From contig NZ_JAHZQQ010000001.1 in the NCBI RefSeq assembly GCF_019930045.1, positions 103,273-167,272 of the forward strand: 64,000 bases of DNA, given 5' to 3'. Under the pieces are notes generated by a model. It was not told where the DNA came from. It searched no databases and worked only from the letters and a program-made list of their open reading frames with translations. This document shows positions 18,559-28,473 of this stretch, piece by piece (within the stretch, counting starts at the first letter, position 1; each line of letters starts with the position of its first letter). Source of the stretch: Streptococcus australis. GTDB lineage: Bacteria; Bacillota; Bacilli; Lactobacillales; Streptococcaceae. The position numbers and the translations under genes are program-made.

Positions 18559-18940
18559 TGAGGAAATCCTCATTAAACAAATCTTTCAAATCAGGTTTCG
18601 CTGCTTTTTCAGTCACGATTCCAACCACATGGATATTGACATCATCCAAGGTGACATCTGCCATATTATAGACAGCTGTTTTTACTGCTTTTTGGATCGC
18701 AACCGCTACTTTAGGGACTGCTACACCATACTCTAGATAGAGGTAAATATCAACAGAAATTTGACCATCTTCTTGTGTACGAAGGTAAACCCCACGTCCA
18801 AGAGCACGTTTTGAAAGGCTATCCGATACACTCTTGTTTTCAAGAGAATGAACACCATCTACTTTTGCAGTCGCAATCGCAATAATTTTTTCTAGCACAC
18901 GAGGTGCAATGACGATTTCGCCGTATTGTTCAGTTGCCAT
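18551..18940 (-). CDS. Asp23/Gls24-family envelope stress protein
   Basis: 129-residue member of the Asp23/Gls24 family, proteins linked to cell-envelope and alkaline stress. The family core [20 protein letters not shown] and the [16 protein letters not shown] region are seen. No membrane segment is visible, so it is either cytoplasmic or recruited to the membrane by a partner. Located 36 bp after efp and overlapping nusB, so it belongs to that operon. Molecular function is not known from sequence. Confidence 0.9.
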   Translation of the reverse strand: MATEQYGEIVIAPRVLEKIIAIATAKVDGVHSLENKSVSDSLSKRALGRGVYLRTQEDGQISVDIYLYLEYGVAVPKVAVAIQKAVKTAVYNMADVTLDDVNIHVVGIVTEKAAKPDLKDLFNEDFLND

Positions 18941-18976
18941 AGAAGTTCCTTTCTATCAGACCTATTTTAGAGCTGA

Positions 18977-19537
18977 TTAGGCACGAGAAACGTAAGTTCC
19001 TTCAGCTGTATTGATAATCAATTTTTGTCCTGCTTCGATGAAGTCTGGAACGTTTACCACAAGACCTGTTTCCATTGTAGCTGGTTTACCAGAACCTGTC
19101 ACTGTAGCACCTTTAATAGATGGTTGAGTTTCAGCAACTGTCAATTCAACAGTTGTAGGAACAGTCACCCCAATCACTTCACTTCCGTAGAATTGAATTT
19201 TCACTTCTGAGTTTTCAAGGATGTAAAGCAATTCGTTCTCAACATTGACAACAGGAATTTCATATTGGTCATATGTTTCAGTATTCATGAAGTAAGCTGT
19301 ATCATCCATTTTATACAAGTATTGAGCCGGTACAGTTTCAATAATAGCTTGCTCAAATTTTTCTTCTGGACGGTAGCTTGTATCAAAAGTTGAACCAGTA
19401 CGTACATCACGCAATTTCATACGCATGATGGTGTTTCCTTTACCTGGTTTGTGGTGGCTAGCTTCCAAAACGCGGATCAATTTTCCATCAGCTGTTTCAA
19501 AGGTCATACCAGCTTTCAACTTACTTGCTTCAATCAT
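18977..19537 (-). CDS. efp: Translation elongation factor P
   Basis: Rescues ribosomes stalled at polyproline stretches. 186 residues with the three-barrel EF-P layout. The tip loop SHHKPGKGN carries Lys33, at the position modified in many bacteria. The C-terminal signature [18 protein letters not shown] is intact. A good promoter lies 37 bp upstream. First gene of the efp-asp23-nusB operon. Confidence 0.96.
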   Translation of the reverse strand: MIEASKLKAGMTFETADGKLIRVLEASHHKPGKGNTIMRMKLRDVRTGSTFDTSYRPEEKFEQAIIETVPAQYLYKMDDTAYFMNTETYDQYEIPVVNVENELLYILENSEVKIQFYGSEVIGVTVPTTVELTVAETQPSIKGATVTGSGKPATMETGLVVNVPDFIEAGQKLIINTAEGTYVSRA

Positions 19538-19573
19538 GTTTTCATACCTCTTTTTAAAAATATATTACTCTTT

Positions 19574-19602
19574 ATTTTATCACAAATGCTCAGATTTCTC
19601 AA
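19574..19602 (-). promoter_or_regulatory. Sigma-A promoter of efp operon
   Basis: Minus strand: TTGAGA, 17-bp spacer, TAAAAT. Confidence 0.7.
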
Positions 19603-19622
19603 ATCTGTCTCTGCAAATTTCC

Positions 19623-20690
19623 TTAGATCACAATCAATTCTTTCGGTGCCAAGGTCAAGACTTCACAGCCAGTTTCCGTAATCAGGAGATCATCTTCAAT
19701 CCGGACACCAGATAAGCCTTCAATGTAGATCCCTGGCTCATCTGTCAAAACCATCCCCGCCTTGATAACTTCTTTTGAAGTTTGACTGAAATAAGGCTCT
19801 TCATGGATGTCCAAGCCAATTCCATGGCCAATTCCATGAGTAAAGTACTGACCGTATCCTGCAGCCTCAATAATATCCCGAGGAATTTTATCAAAATCAC
19901 GGAAACCGAGTCCAGCCTTGGCTTCAGAAATGAGAGCTTGGTTGGCTTTCAAGACCGTTTCGTAAATTTCTCTTTCCTTGTCGCTGACATGACCTGCATA
20001 AATGGTCCGGGTCATATCACTGACGTAATGGTTGTAGAGACAGCCAAAGTCCAAGGTCAAGGCATCCCCAGCAGAGATGATGCGATCACTTGGAGTCGCA
20101 TGGGGCATAGCAGAGCGCTCTCCCGCAGCGGAGATGATATCAAAGGATACACCTGACGCTCCCAATTCCCGCATTCTGAAATCCAGGAAAGTTGCCGCTT
20201 CTAACTCTGTTGTTCGACCAACCTTGATAAACTCCAGCACATCTAGGAAGGCTTGATCTGAAATACTGCAGGCCTTGCGGATGGTTGCCACTTCTGTCTC
20301 ATCCTTAATCAAACGAAACTCCATCACAAAATCAGACAAGGCTCTTAGAGAGACTCCTGAGAAAACTGTCGCCAGACGAGTATGATAGGCAACTGTGATC
20401 TCATCCTCAAAGCCAAGTTCTTGGATCGCTGCGTCTTTGACAATTTTTGCCGCTTCTTCCAATTCATTGCGGGTTTCAACAATCTCAACAAAGGGGAAAC
20501 AAGTCGCATGGGCATGAATGGTATAGCGCGAATCGGTGAAGAGGACCACGCGCTCTTCTGTCACCAAAACAGTCCCATTTGATCCCCAGAAACCTGTCAA
20601 ATAGTAGACATTTTTCAAGTTGTTAATGAGGACAGCTTTTAAATCCTGTGCCTTCATTTTAGTTCGTAGATTTGTAATTCGTTGGTTCAT
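19623..20690 (-). CDS. Xaa-Pro peptidase, M24B family
   Basis: Metallopeptidase cutting X-Pro bonds in small peptides. N-terminal creatinase-like domain (about 1-125), then the pita-bread domain with all five metal ligands: [21 protein letters not shown] and RIEDD. At 355 residues it matches the short streptococcal PepP/PepQ-type proteins; aminopeptidase versus dipeptidase cannot be separated here. The ATG overlaps the uvrA stop as ATGA, so translation is coupled. Confidence 0.93.
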   Translation of the reverse strand: MNQRITNLRTKMKAQDLKAVLINNLKNVYYLTGFWGSNGTVLVTEERVVLFTDSRYTIHAHATCFPFVEIVETRNELEEAAKIVKDAAIQELGFEDEITVAYHTRLATVFSGVSLRALSDFVMEFRLIKDETEVATIRKACSISDQAFLDVLEFIKVGRTTELEAATFLDFRMRELGASGVSFDIISAAGERSAMPHATPSDRIISAGDALTLDFGCLYNHYVSDMTRTIYAGHVSDKEREIYETVLKANQALISEAKAGLGFRDFDKIPRDIIEAAGYGQYFTHGIGHGIGLDIHEEPYFSQTSKEVIKAGMVLTDEPGIYIEGLSGVRIEDDLLITETGCEVLTLAPKELIVI

Positions 20691-23512
20691 TGTAATTTCC
20701 CTTTCAAATACTGTCCTGTAAAGCTAGCTGGGTTGCTGGCTACTTCTTCTGGTGTTCCTGTCGCAATAATGGTACCACCACCGACACCACCTTCTGGTCC
20801 TAAGTCGATGATATGGTCCGCTGTCTTAATGACATCTAAGTTGTGCTCAATAACCAAAACGGTATTGCCATCGTCCACAAAGCGTTCCAAAACCTTGAGC
20901 AAACAAGAGATATCCTCTGTATGAAGTCCTGTTGTCGGCTCATCCAAGATATAGAAGGACTTGCCAGTTGAGCGCTTATGAAGCTCTGAAGCCAACTTCA
21001 TCCGCTGGGCTTCTCCACCAGAAAGCGTCGTTGCCGGCTGTCCCAGGGTCACATAGCCCAAGCCGACATCCTTGATGGTTTGTAATTTGCGATTAATCTT
21101 TGGAATATGTTTAAAGAAATCCACCGCATCATTGACGGTCATGTCCAAAATCTGGGAGATATTTTTTTCTTTATAGTGAACTTCTAGGGTTTCACTATTG
21201 TAGCGTCGTCCATGACAGACTTCACACGGTACATAGACATCCGGTAGGAAATGCATCTCAATCTTGATAATCCCATCTCCCGAACAGGCCTCACACCGGC
21301 CTCCTTTGACGTTGAAACTAAAACGGCCTTTTTTGTAGCCTCTAATCTTGGCTTCATTGGTTTGGGCAAAGAGGTCACGAATGTCGTCAAATACACCTGT
21401 ATAGGTAGCCGGATTGGAGCGTGGAGTGCGGCCAATCGGACTTTGGTCGATATCAATCAGTCGATCAATGTGCTCGACACCTGAAATGGTTTTGTATTTC
21501 CCGGGTTTCTCTGAATTGCGGTTCAACTTTTGCGCCAGCGTTTTTTTCAAAATACTGTTGACTAAGGTTGACTTCCCTGATCCAGAAACGCCAGTAACAG
21601 CAATGAACTTGCCCAGCGGGAAGCGAGCGGTCACCTCTTTTAAGTTATTTTCAGCAGCCCCTGTCAATTCGATAAAGCGACCGTTGCCCACCCGTCGTTC
21701 CGTTGGTACAGGGATAGCCCGTTTTCCAGAGAGGTACTGACCAGTGATGGATTTGCTATTGCGGGCTACCTGCTTAGGCGTTCCAGCCGCAACAATCTCG
21801 CCTCCAAAGACACCGGCTCCTGGACCGACGTCGATCAGGTAATCAGCCTCTCTCATGGTATCCTCATCGTGTTCGACAACGATCAAGGTATTGCCCAAAT
21901 CACGCATCTTCTTGAGGCTAGCAATCAAGCGATCATTGTCCCGTTGATGAAGACCGATCGAAGGCTCATCCAGGATATAGAGGACACCTGAGAGGTTGGA
22001 GCCGATCTGGGTCGCCAAGCGAATCCGCTGACTCTCTCCCCCAGATAGAGTCCCGGCCGAGCGAGACAGGGTCAGATAGCTCAAGCCAACATTGTTCAAG
22101 AAGGTCAAACGATCCTTGACTTCTTTGAGAATCGGTCGAGCAATGGTCTCCTCATTCTTGGTTAATTTGAGATCAGCTACCACCTTAAGATGGTCCTCAA
22201 TGGACAAGTCAGAGATTTGCCCAATATGTAGCCCCCTCTCTCCTCCTACTCGGACAGACAAGGCCTGGTCATTCAAGCGATACCCATGGCAGGTGACACA
22301 AGTCAATTCATTCATGTAGGACAACATCTGATTGCGAGTAAAGTCGCTAGACGTTTCGTGGTAACGGCGATTAATATTGGTAACGACCCCTTCAAAAGGA
22401 ATGTCAATATCGCGAACCCCACCAAATTCATTCTCATAATGGAAATGGAATTCCTTGCCCTCAGAACCATAGAAAATCAAGTGTCGGTCTTCTGGGGACA
22501 AGTCTTCAAATGGCTTGTCCATATCAATCCCAAACTGGATCATGGCCTGCTCCAACATCTGAGGATAGTAGTTAGAAGAAATCGGATTCCAGGGTGCTAG
22601 TGCTCCTTCACGGAGAGTCTTGCTAGAATCTGGAACAACCAAATCCAAGTCCACCTCTAGCTTGATCCCTAGTCCATCACAATCTGGACAAGAGCCAAAG
22701 GGGGCATTAAATGAAAAGAGACGAGGTTCCAACTCAGGGACGGTAAAGCCACAAACCGGGCAAGCATAATGCTCTGAAAAGAGCAGTTCATTTTCGTCCA
22801 TGGTATCGATGACCACGTAGCCATCTGCGATCCGAAGGGCCGCTTCGACCGAATCAAAGAGACGGGACCGAATGCCATCTTTGATGACAATCCGGTCTAC
22901 GACAACCTCAATTGTGTGCTGTTGGCTTTTGGATAATTCTGGGACTTCTGTCACATCAAAGATCTCGCCATCCACACGCACCCGGACATAGCCGTCTTTT
23001 TGCACCTTTTCGATGATATTCTTATGTTGGCCTTTTTTCTTACGAACGATGGGCGCTAGAATTTGCAGGCGTTGGCGCTCTGGCAATTCCAAAACTTGGT
23101 CTACAATCTGCTCGACCGAAGAAGCCGTAATCGCTCCATGGCCGTTGATACAGTAAGGAGTCCCCACACGAGCATATAGAAGGCGTAAGTAATCGTTAAT
23201 TTCTGTTGTCGTTCCAACCGTTGACCGCGGATTTTTGCTGGTTGTTTTTTGGTCAATGGAAATGGCTGGACTTAGGCCATCAATCGAGTCCACATCGGGT
23301 TTTTCCATATTTCCTAAAAACTGACGAGCATAAGCTGACAGGCTCTCTACATAACGTCTTTGTCCTTCTGCATAGAGAGTGTCAAAGGCTAAGCTCGATT
23401 TCCCAGAACCTGATAGACCAGTGACCACGACCAGCTTATCTCGAGGAATTTCAACATCAATATTTTTTAAATTATGAGCACGCGCTCCATGAATGACAAT
23501 TTTATCGAGCAT
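20687..23512 (-). CDS. uvrA: Excinuclease ABC subunit A
   Basis: Damage-recognition ATPase of nucleotide excision repair. Two ABC modules are visible, each with Walker A ([22 protein letters not shown]), an LSGGE(A/S)QR signature and a Walker B ending in LDEP. Zinc fingers are CPVCGF...CPDCDG and CEACSGDG...CEVCHG. A GTG at 23521 could start translation, but the ATG at 23512 gives 941 residues, the usual size; the upstream GGAAGAA is a modest binding site. Overlaps the peptidase gene by 4 bp. Confidence 0.97.
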   Translation of the reverse strand: MLDKIVIHGARAHNLKNIDVEIPRDKLVVVTGLSGSGKSSLAFDTLYAEGQRRYVESLSAYARQFLGNMEKPDVDSIDGLSPAISIDQKTTSKNPRSTVGTTTEINDYLRLLYARVGTPYCINGHGAITASSVEQIVDQVLELPERQRLQILAPIVRKKKGQHKNIIEKVQKDGYVRVRVDGEIFDVTEVPELSKSQQHTIEVVVDRIVIKDGIRSRLFDSVEAALRIADGYVVIDTMDENELLFSEHYACPVCGFTVPELEPRLFSFNAPFGSCPDCDGLGIKLEVDLDLVVPDSSKTLREGALAPWNPISSNYYPQMLEQAMIQFGIDMDKPFEDLSPEDRHLIFYGSEGKEFHFHYENEFGGVRDIDIPFEGVVTNINRRYHETSSDFTRNQMLSYMNELTCVTCHGYRLNDQALSVRVGGERGLHIGQISDLSIEDHLKVVADLKLTKNEETIARPILKEVKDRLTFLNNVGLSYLTLSRSAGTLSGGESQRIRLATQIGSNLSGVLYILDEPSIGLHQRDNDRLIASLKKMRDLGNTLIVVEHDEDTMREADYLIDVGPGAGVFGGEIVAAGTPKQVARNSKSITGQYLSGKRAIPVPTERRVGNGRFIELTGAAENNLKEVTARFPLGKFIAVTGVSGSGKSTLVNSILKKTLAQKLNRNSEKPGKYKTISGVEHIDRLIDIDQSPIGRTPRSNPATYTGVFDDIRDLFAQTNEAKIRGYKKGRFSFNVKGGRCEACSGDGIIKIEMHFLPDVYVPCEVCHGRRYNSETLEVHYKEKNISQILDMTVNDAVDFFKHIPKINRKLQTIKDVGLGYVTLGQPATTLSGGEAQRMKLASELHKRSTGKSFYILDEPTTGLHTEDISCLLKVLERFVDDGNTVLVIEHNLDVIKTADHIIDLGPEGGVGGGTIIATGTPEEVASNPASFTGQYLKGKLQ

Positions 23513-23545
23513 TTCTTCCACTTTTCATCAATTTATTTATCCTTC

Positions 23546-23602
23546 ATTATATCAAATTTTTCAGTATTCTTTTATCCAAAAGCGTGCTTTTTCTGTTATA
23601 AT
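23546..23602. promoter_or_regulatory. Divergent -10 elements for uvrA and the CorA-type gene
   Basis: TATAAT on the minus strand (23546-23551, facing uvrA) and on the plus strand (23597-23602, with an extended TG). Both -35 regions are weak. Confidence 0.55.
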
Positions 23603-23633
23603 GTTAAGGTGTAAAAAAACAAGGGGAGGCACC

Positions 23634-24578
23634 ATGAAACAGGTCTTTTTATCGACAACGACTGAATTTAAAGAAATAGAGACACTGGAACCCGGTAGCT
23701 GGATCAACCTTGTCAATCCTTCCCAAAGTGAATCGATGGAAATCGCCTCTGCTTTTAACATCGATATTGCCGACTTACGAGCACCACTCGATGCGGAAGA
23801 AATGTCCCGTATGACCATCGAAGATGAGTATACCTTGATCATCGTAGACGTTCCCATCAAGGAAGAGCGGAACAATCAGACCTACTATGTCACCATCCCT
23901 TTGGGAATTATCCTAACAGAAGAGGCTATCATCACCACTTGCTTGGAAGAGTTACCTCTCCTAGACACCTTTATCAATCGTCGCTTGCGGAATTTCTATA
24001 CCTTCATGCGATCCCGCTTCATCTTCCAGATCCTTTATCGCAATGCCGAGCTCTACTTAACCGCGCTTCGTACCTTGGATCGCAAGAGTGAACAGATTGA
24101 AAGTCAACTGCACAAGTCAACGCGTAATGAGGAGCTGATTGAACTGATGGAGCTAGAAAAGACCATCGTCTACTTCAAGGCCTCTCTGAAAACCAATGAG
24201 CGCGTGATCAAGAAATTGACCAGTGCCACTAGTAACATCAAGAAATACCTGGAAGACGAGGATCTGTTGGAAGATACCTTGATCGAGACCCAACAGGCCA
24301 TTGAGATGGCGGATATTTATGGAAACATTCTCCACTCTATGACCGATACCTTCGCATCGATCATCTCCAACAACCAGAATAATATCATGAAGACCTTGGC
24401 CATGGTGACCATCGTCATGTCCATCCCAACTATGATCTTCTCGGCTTATGGCATGAACTTTAAAAACAATGATCTCCCCCTCAACGGAGAACCTAATGCT
24501 TTCTGGCTCATTATCTTTATTGCCTTTGCCATGACCGGATCGCTCGTTGTCTACCTCATCCATAAAAAATGGTTCTAA
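23634..24578 (+). CDS. CorA-family magnesium/divalent cation transporter
   Basis: Membrane channel for Mg2+ or a related divalent ion. It has a long soluble, partly coiled N-terminal region (about residues 1-245), then two C-terminal membrane helices, the first ending in the signature YGMN. The frame opens at 23493, but AGGGGAGG directly precedes the ATG at 23634 and a TATAAT lies between; the result is 314 residues, typical for the family. Followed 28 bp later by a DUF1129 gene, a pairing I know from other streptococci. Confidence 0.93.
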   Translation: MKQVFLSTTTEFKEIETLEPGSWINLVNPSQSESMEIASAFNIDIADLRAPLDAEEMSRMTIEDEYTLIIVDVPIKEERNNQTYYVTIPLGIILTEEAIITTCLEELPLLDTFINRRLRNFYTFMRSRFIFQILYRNAELYLTALRTLDRKSEQIESQLHKSTRNEELIELMELEKTIVYFKASLKTNERVIKKLTSATSNIKKYLEDEDLLEDTLIETQQAIEMADIYGNILHSMTDTFASIISNNQNNIMKTLAMVTIVMSIPTMIFSAYGMNFKNNDLPLNGEPNAFWLIIFIAFAMTGSLVVYLIHKKWF

Positions 24579-24606
24579 CACCTACTAATAACACTAAGGA
24601 GTATTT

Positions 24607-25281
24607 ATGTCTCAATTTGATTTGACCCAATTAAGTAAAAAGAATCAAGAATTCGTTCGCATCGCTAAACACCAATTGATTGAAAACGGCAAAACAGAAG
24701 AAGAGGCTACTAGCCTGATTGAAGAAATTCTTCCAGCTATCTTTGAAAACCAACCAAAAGGAGTAACGGCGCGAACTCTCTTTGGAGCGCCAACTGTTTG
24801 GGCCAATGCTTTTAGTGATCAGGAACGCTACGAAAAAGAGCATCCAAAAGAGAATGATGCTCCTCATCTTATGATCACAGATTCTTTCCTTCTCGTCTTT
24901 GGTCTCTTTGCTGCTATTTCAGCCTTCATGAACCTTTTTGCACCTCAGGGAACCACTTATGGACTTCTCACATTGACTCTTGGTAGCTTGGCTGGTGGGG
25001 TTGTGCTCTATTTGATGTATTACTACTTCTACCAGTACTACGAAGTTTCTAAACGTGGAATGAAACGGCCTGCTTTAACCAAGTCACTCCCTATCCTAAT
25101 GTTGGCGATGATCCTTTGGGTTGTAATTCTCATGGTCACTGCTTTGCTCCCACAATTCCTCAACCCTCGTGTACCAAACTGGTTCATGCTCTTACTCGGT
25201 GGAGGAGCTCTTCTTCTCCGCTACTACTTGAAGAAAAAATACAATATTAAGAGCGCCAATACAGCACCTCAACGACGCTAA
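24607..25281 (+). CDS. DUF1129-family membrane protein
   Basis: 224 residues: a helical soluble N-terminal part (about 1-90) that includes a TEEEATSLIEEILP segment, then four hydrophobic segments (about 92-110, 118-138, 160-182, 190-205) and a basic tail. No catalytic motif is seen and the function is unknown. AAGGAG precedes the ATG. It is downstream of and probably co-transcribed with the CorA-type gene, so a role near ion transport is a guess only. Confidence 0.85.
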   Translation: MSQFDLTQLSKKNQEFVRIAKHQLIENGKTEEEATSLIEEILPAIFENQPKGVTARTLFGAPTVWANAFSDQERYEKEHPKENDAPHLMITDSFLLVFGLFAAISAFMNLFAPQGTTYGLLTLTLGSLAGGVVLYLMYYYFYQYYEVSKRGMKRPALTKSLPILMLAMILWVVILMVTALLPQFLNPRVPNWFMLLLGGGALLLRYYLKKKYNIKSANTAPQRR

Positions 25282-25285
25282 AAAG

Positions 25286-25317
25286 AAACGGATGAAGTTT
25301 TCATCCGTTTTTGTTTT
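25286..25317 (+). terminator. Terminator of the corA-DUF1129 operon
   Basis: AACGGATGAA/TTCATCCGTT stem followed by TTTTGTTTTT. Confidence 0.88.
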
Positions 25318-25838
25318 TACTGTATTTCCCTGTTCAATCTTTTTGAAAAATAGAGGACTAAGTCATCATTGTTTTCACAAGAACTGTAAGGGTCCAAGGG
25401 CTGATCCCTAAACCAAACTCCAGATCCGTCTGGGATATAGTCCCGTTTGACATACAGTCTTTGAGCTGGACCATAACCCGAGTGTAAACCAACCCCTAAA
25501 GTAACAATCTCTGATAGTAGCCGGACTCTTTTTTCCGCCTCTTCTAAGAGTTGATTCCCAATTCCTCGATTTCTAAATGGCTCAAAAACATTAAAATCAG
25601 ATAGTTCAGGATAGACTCCCACGAAAGGGCCGTGCTTGGCATAAGGCAATATAGTGATATAACCTGCCACAAATCCATCCGACTCAGCTACTAATACGTC
25701 TCTCTTTCCGTTCTCCTGATCCTGAAAATAGCTGGCCAAGATATCCTCTCTACCCGGCCACCCTTGATGGATAAAGGCTTGAGAGATCCCTTCAATATCA
25801 TACTCCATCATACTTCTGATGATTGTGCTTTCCTTCAT
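25317..25838 (-). CDS. GNAT-family N-acetyltransferase
   Basis: 173 residues with the GNAT fold: the acetyl-CoA loop FRNRGIGNQLLEEAE (motif A) and preceding strand GYITILPYAKHG. Substrate unknown. The ATG at 25838 has no strong binding site (AAGAAG about 7 nt away); internal ATGs at about residues 10 and 11 are alternatives. Converges with the DUF1129 gene. Confidence 0.82.
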   Translation of the reverse strand: MKESTIIRSMMEYDIEGISQAFIHQGWPGREDILASYFQDQENGKRDVLVAESDGFVAGYITILPYAKHGPFVGVYPELSDFNVFEPFRNRGIGNQLLEEAEKRVRLLSEIVTLGVGLHSGYGPAQRLYVKRDYIPDGSGVWFRDQPLDPYSSCENNDDLVLYFSKRLNREIQ

Positions 25839-25900
25839 GTTGCGCTTCTTGATACCTTTCTCCCCCTCATTATAGCATAATTAGAGCTTGGGAAAGATCA

Positions 25901-26052
25901 AAGAGGGCCACCCGGACCTGAAAAAAAGACCTGTAAGGGTCTTAATTCGCTTTCTTGTTTTCAAGCTCATGAAAAAGAGGGCCACCCGGACCTCAACTCG
26001 CTATCCAATTTCCAGGCTCGTGAAAAAAAGACCCACCCGGGTCTTTTTTTTA
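25901..26052 (-). repeat. Array of terminator-like repeats downstream of rpsR
   Basis: A 19-mer beginning AAGAGGGCCACCC occurs at 25901-25919 and 25975-25993. Each copy lies before a related spacer (TTCGCTTTC... and CTCGCTATC...) ending in GCTC(A/G)TGAAAAA. Two further hairpins, GACC-TGTAA-GGGTC (25929-25942) and AAAGACCC/GGGTCTTT (26025-26048), share the same core. The last is a strong bidirectional terminator for the rpsF operon. The region has no open gene. Confidence 0.7.
26022..26052. terminator. Terminator of the rpsF-ssb-rpsR operon
   Basis: AAAAAAAGACCC pairs with GGGTCTTTTTTT. It lies immediately at the end of rpsR. Confidence 0.9.
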
Positions 26053-26289
26053 ATCTTCGTTTACGAAAGGTATCAAAGCCATTACGCGAGCGCGTTTGAT
26101 AGCTGTTGTTACTTTACGTTGGTTCTTCGCTGAAGTTCCAGTTACACGACGAGGAAGGATTTTCCCACGTTCTGAAACGAAACGGCTAAGAAGCTCAGTA
26201 TCTTTGTAATCAACATATTCAATTTTGTTTGCTGCGATGTAATCAACTTTTTTACGGCGTTTGAATCCGCCACGACGTTGTTGAGCCAT
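26050..26289 (-). CDS. rpsR: 30S ribosomal protein S18
   Basis: Primary rRNA-binding protein of the 30S platform; dimerises with S6. 79 residues with the family signature [21 protein letters not shown] and a basic C-terminal part. AAAGGAGAAATAAAC precedes the ATG. Last gene of the rpsF-ssb-rpsR operon. Confidence 0.97.
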   Translation of the reverse strand: MAQQRRGGFKRRKKVDYIAANKIEYVDYKDTELLSRFVSERGKILPRRVTGTSAKNQRKVTTAIKRARVMALIPFVNED

Positions 26290-26330
26290 GTTTATTTCTC
26301 CTTTATAGTTTTAATTCGTTAAACCCATTC

Positions 26331-26825
26331 TTAAAATGGTAGATCGTCATCCGAGATGTCCATTGGATTAGCTCCGAATGGATTATCATCACGTCCAAAG
26401 TTTGGTGTTGCATTTGATGGTTCAGATCCTCCAAAGCTTGGAGCTGCATTTCCTGCAAATCCTCCAGCTGAAGCATAACCACCACTTGCTTGTCCTTCAC
26501 GATTCGCGCGGCTTTCCAACAATTGGAAGCTGTCCGCTACGACTTCAGTGACATAAACACGTTGACCTTGCTGATTCTCATAATTACGAGTCTGGATACG
26601 ACCTGTAATCCCAACTAAGGCACCCTTTTTAGCCCAATTTGCTAAATTTTCAGCTTGTTGACGCCAAATCACACAGTTGATAAAGTCCGCATCTCGTTCA
26701 CCATTTTGGTTTTTAAAATTACGGTTAACAGCAAGTGAGAATGTCGCAACAGCCTGATTTTGAGGGGTATAACGAAGTTCAGCATCTCGAGTCATACGAC
26801 CTACAAGTACAACATTGTTAATCAT
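26331..26825 (-). CDS. ssb: Single-stranded DNA-binding protein
   Basis: Coats single-stranded DNA during replication, repair and recombination. OB fold at about 1-108 ([14 protein letters not shown]..., [17 protein letters not shown]), a Gly/Ser/Asn-rich flexible linker, and the acidic partner-binding tip DISDDDLPF. 164 residues. Located between rpsF and rpsR as in most Firmicutes, so this is the essential housekeeping copy. Confidence 0.97.
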   Translation of the reverse strand: MINNVVLVGRMTRDAELRYTPQNQAVATFSLAVNRNFKNQNGERDADFINCVIWRQQAENLANWAKKGALVGITGRIQTRNYENQQGQRVYVTEVVADSFQLLESRANREGQASGGYASAGGFAGNAAPSFGGSEPSNATPNFGRDDNPFGANPMDISDDDLPF

Positions 26826-26851
26826 TAGTCACCTTCTTTATTCGTTAGGGC

Positions 26852-27142
26852 TTACGCGTCAACTTTTACGATCATGTGACGAAGAATGTCACCGTTGATT
26901 TTTGAAAGACGGTCGAACTCGTTAAGAGCTGCATCGTCGTTCGCTTCAACGTTTACGATGTGGTAAAGTCCTTCACGGAAATCTTGGATTTCGTATGCAA
27001 GACGACGTTTTTCCCAATCTTTTGATTCAACAACAGTTGCACCGTTGTCAGTCAAGATAGAGTCAAAGCGTGCTACCAAAGCGTTTTTAGCTTCTTCTTC
27101 AATGTTTGGACGAATAATATAAAGAATTTCGTATTTAGCCAT
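26852..27142 (-). CDS. rpsF: 30S ribosomal protein S6
   Basis: Binds the central domain of 16S rRNA together with S18. 96 residues with [13 protein letters not shown] and [15 protein letters not shown] signatures. AAAAGGAGGAACATATCA precedes the ATG. First gene of the operon, behind a structured leader. Confidence 0.97.
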   Translation of the reverse strand: MAKYEILYIIRPNIEEEAKNALVARFDSILTDNGATVVESKDWEKRRLAYEIQDFREGLYHIVNVEANDDAALNEFDRLSKINGDILRHMIVKVDA

Positions 27143-27210
27143 TGATATGTTCCTCCTTTTGGTCTAATGACCCCAAGTCTTTGCAAGGGGTAAGTGAGGT
27201 TTGCTCACAA
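27143..27210 (-). promoter_or_regulatory. Structured rpsF leader (candidate S6:S18 control element)
   Basis: Three hairpins on the minus-strand transcript: GTGAG/CTCAC (27194-27208), ACCCC/GGGGT with a 12-nt loop (27170-27191), and GGTC/GACC (27161-27172, which competes with the second), ending just before the binding site. S6:S18 is known to bind rpsF leaders in many bacteria; assignment here is by position and structure only. Confidence 0.5.
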
Positions 27211-27216
27211 GAAACT

Positions 27217-27245
27217 ATTATACCAGACTTTAGGATAGATGGCAA
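27217..27245 (-). promoter_or_regulatory. Sigma-A promoter of rpsF operon
   Basis: TTGCCA, 17-bp spacer, TATAAT with extended TG. Confidence 0.82.
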
Positions 27246-27420
27246 GTAAAAATACCTTCTCTTGATTCTTTTTGAGAAGATTTATTTTTCTTCTATTATT
27301 TTCTCTAGTTTTTATACAGCAAGGAAATCTCCTCCTTTCCTTAAAGAAAACTGATATCAGTTAGCTTTAAGAATGGGCCGTTATACTACCTTCATCACAA
27401 ACAAGAAACGAGGAACGGTT

Positions 27421-28473
27421 ATGAATTATTTAGTCATCCCCGCTTATCAACCCGATCAAAAACTTCTCAAACTGGTGAAAAAACTGAGAGAAAAATGTGA
27501 CTTCTCCATTATCGTTGTGGACGATGGTAGTTCTGAGGATTGCCAGGCTATTTTTGAAAAGTTAAACGGATTATCTACAGTCCTTCACCACGAAGTGAAC
27601 CTTGGAAAAGGAGGGGCTCTCAAAACAGCCTACACCTACATTCAAGAGCAAGGGCAATACGGTACAGTCATCACTGCCGATGCCGATGGCCAACATAAGG
27701 TTTGGGATATCTTCCGCGTGGCCAACCAGTCGCAAGATAATCCGAATCAATTGATTCTAGGGGCACGCGCCTTTTCAGGAAAGGTTCCCTTGCGTTCAGC
27801 CTTTGGAAATAAATTGACCCGCTTCTTGTTCAAGCAACAAACAGGGGTCGCTGTGACAGATACGCAGACTGGCCTTCGAGCCTTTACAACCAACATGATC
27901 CCCTTTATGTTAGAAATTGAGGGACAACGGTATGAGTACGAAATGAATGTTCTCCTCGCAGCTAGCAAGGCCTTCCCCATCTTGGAAGTTCCGATTGAAA
28001 CAGTCTATATCAATGACAATGAAGGGTCCCACTTCCGCCCTATTCGAGACGGCCTTATGATCTACAAGGACATGTTTAAATTTGCCCTCTCCTCCCTGAG
28101 TAGCTTTATCGTTGACTATCTGGTCTACGCCTTCTTCCTGTTCGTGATGATGGCTGTGCCGATTAGCCTTCGGATCCTCCTTGCCAACGGGATTGCTCGT
28201 GTGGCTAGCTCTATCTTTAACTACTCGACCAACAAACGTTTCGTCTTTAAGAACAAAGACAGCCTGGCTCGAACCGGAAGTGGTTACTTGGGACTTGCGA
28301 TTGGACTCTTTATTCTCGATACCCTCTTGATTCGACTCTTCTATACAAGCTTCGGTCTCCATTTGCTCCTCTGCAAAGTGCTCGTCGGACTCTTGCTTTT
28401 CGTCGTCTCATGGTTGATTCAGAAAAAAATCATTTTCAAGGAAAGGACTGCACCTACTCATGAAATTCTTTAA
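27421..28473 (+). CDS. GT2 glycosyltransferase fused to a GtrA-like membrane domain
   Basis: N-terminal GT-A domain (about 1-215) of the polyprenyl-phosphate sugar synthase type: VVDDGSS nucleotide site, NLGKGGALKTAY, and TADADGQH metal site. The C-terminal part (about 220-345) has four hydrophobic segments with the GtrA-like NYSTNKRFVFK motif. Such fusions are thought to make and flip an undecaprenyl-phosphate sugar for wall-glycan decoration. The ATG at 27421 (350 residues) follows GAGGAAC and is chosen over the 27373 frame start. The stop overlaps the next gene by 14 bp. Confidence 0.88.
   Translation: MNYLVIPAYQPDQKLLKLVKKLREKCDFSIIVVDDGSSEDCQAIFEKLNGLSTVLHHEVNLGKGGALKTAYTYIQEQGQYGTVITADADGQHKVWDIFRVANQSQDNPNQLILGARAFSGKVPLRSAFGNKLTRFLFKQQTGVAVTDTQTGLRAFTTNMIPFMLEIEGQRYEYEMNVLLAASKAFPILEVPIETVYINDNEGSHFRPIRDGLMIYKDMFKFALSSLSSFIVDYLVYAFFLFVMMAVPISLRILLANGIARVASSIFNYSTNKRFVFKNKDSLARTGSGYLGLAIGLFILDTLLIRLFYTSFGLHLLLCKVLVGLLLFVVSWLIQKKIIFKERTAPTHEIL

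Noticed and set aside
25850..26050. CRISPR-like repeat array downstream of rpsR
   Set aside because: Only two imperfect units with related, not unique, spacers, and hairpins with T-runs; it is terminator-derived.
27143..27420. A small gene between rpsF and the GT2-GtrA gene
   Set aside because: The in-frame extension at 27373 lacks a binding site, and the rest is accounted for by the rpsF promoter and leader.
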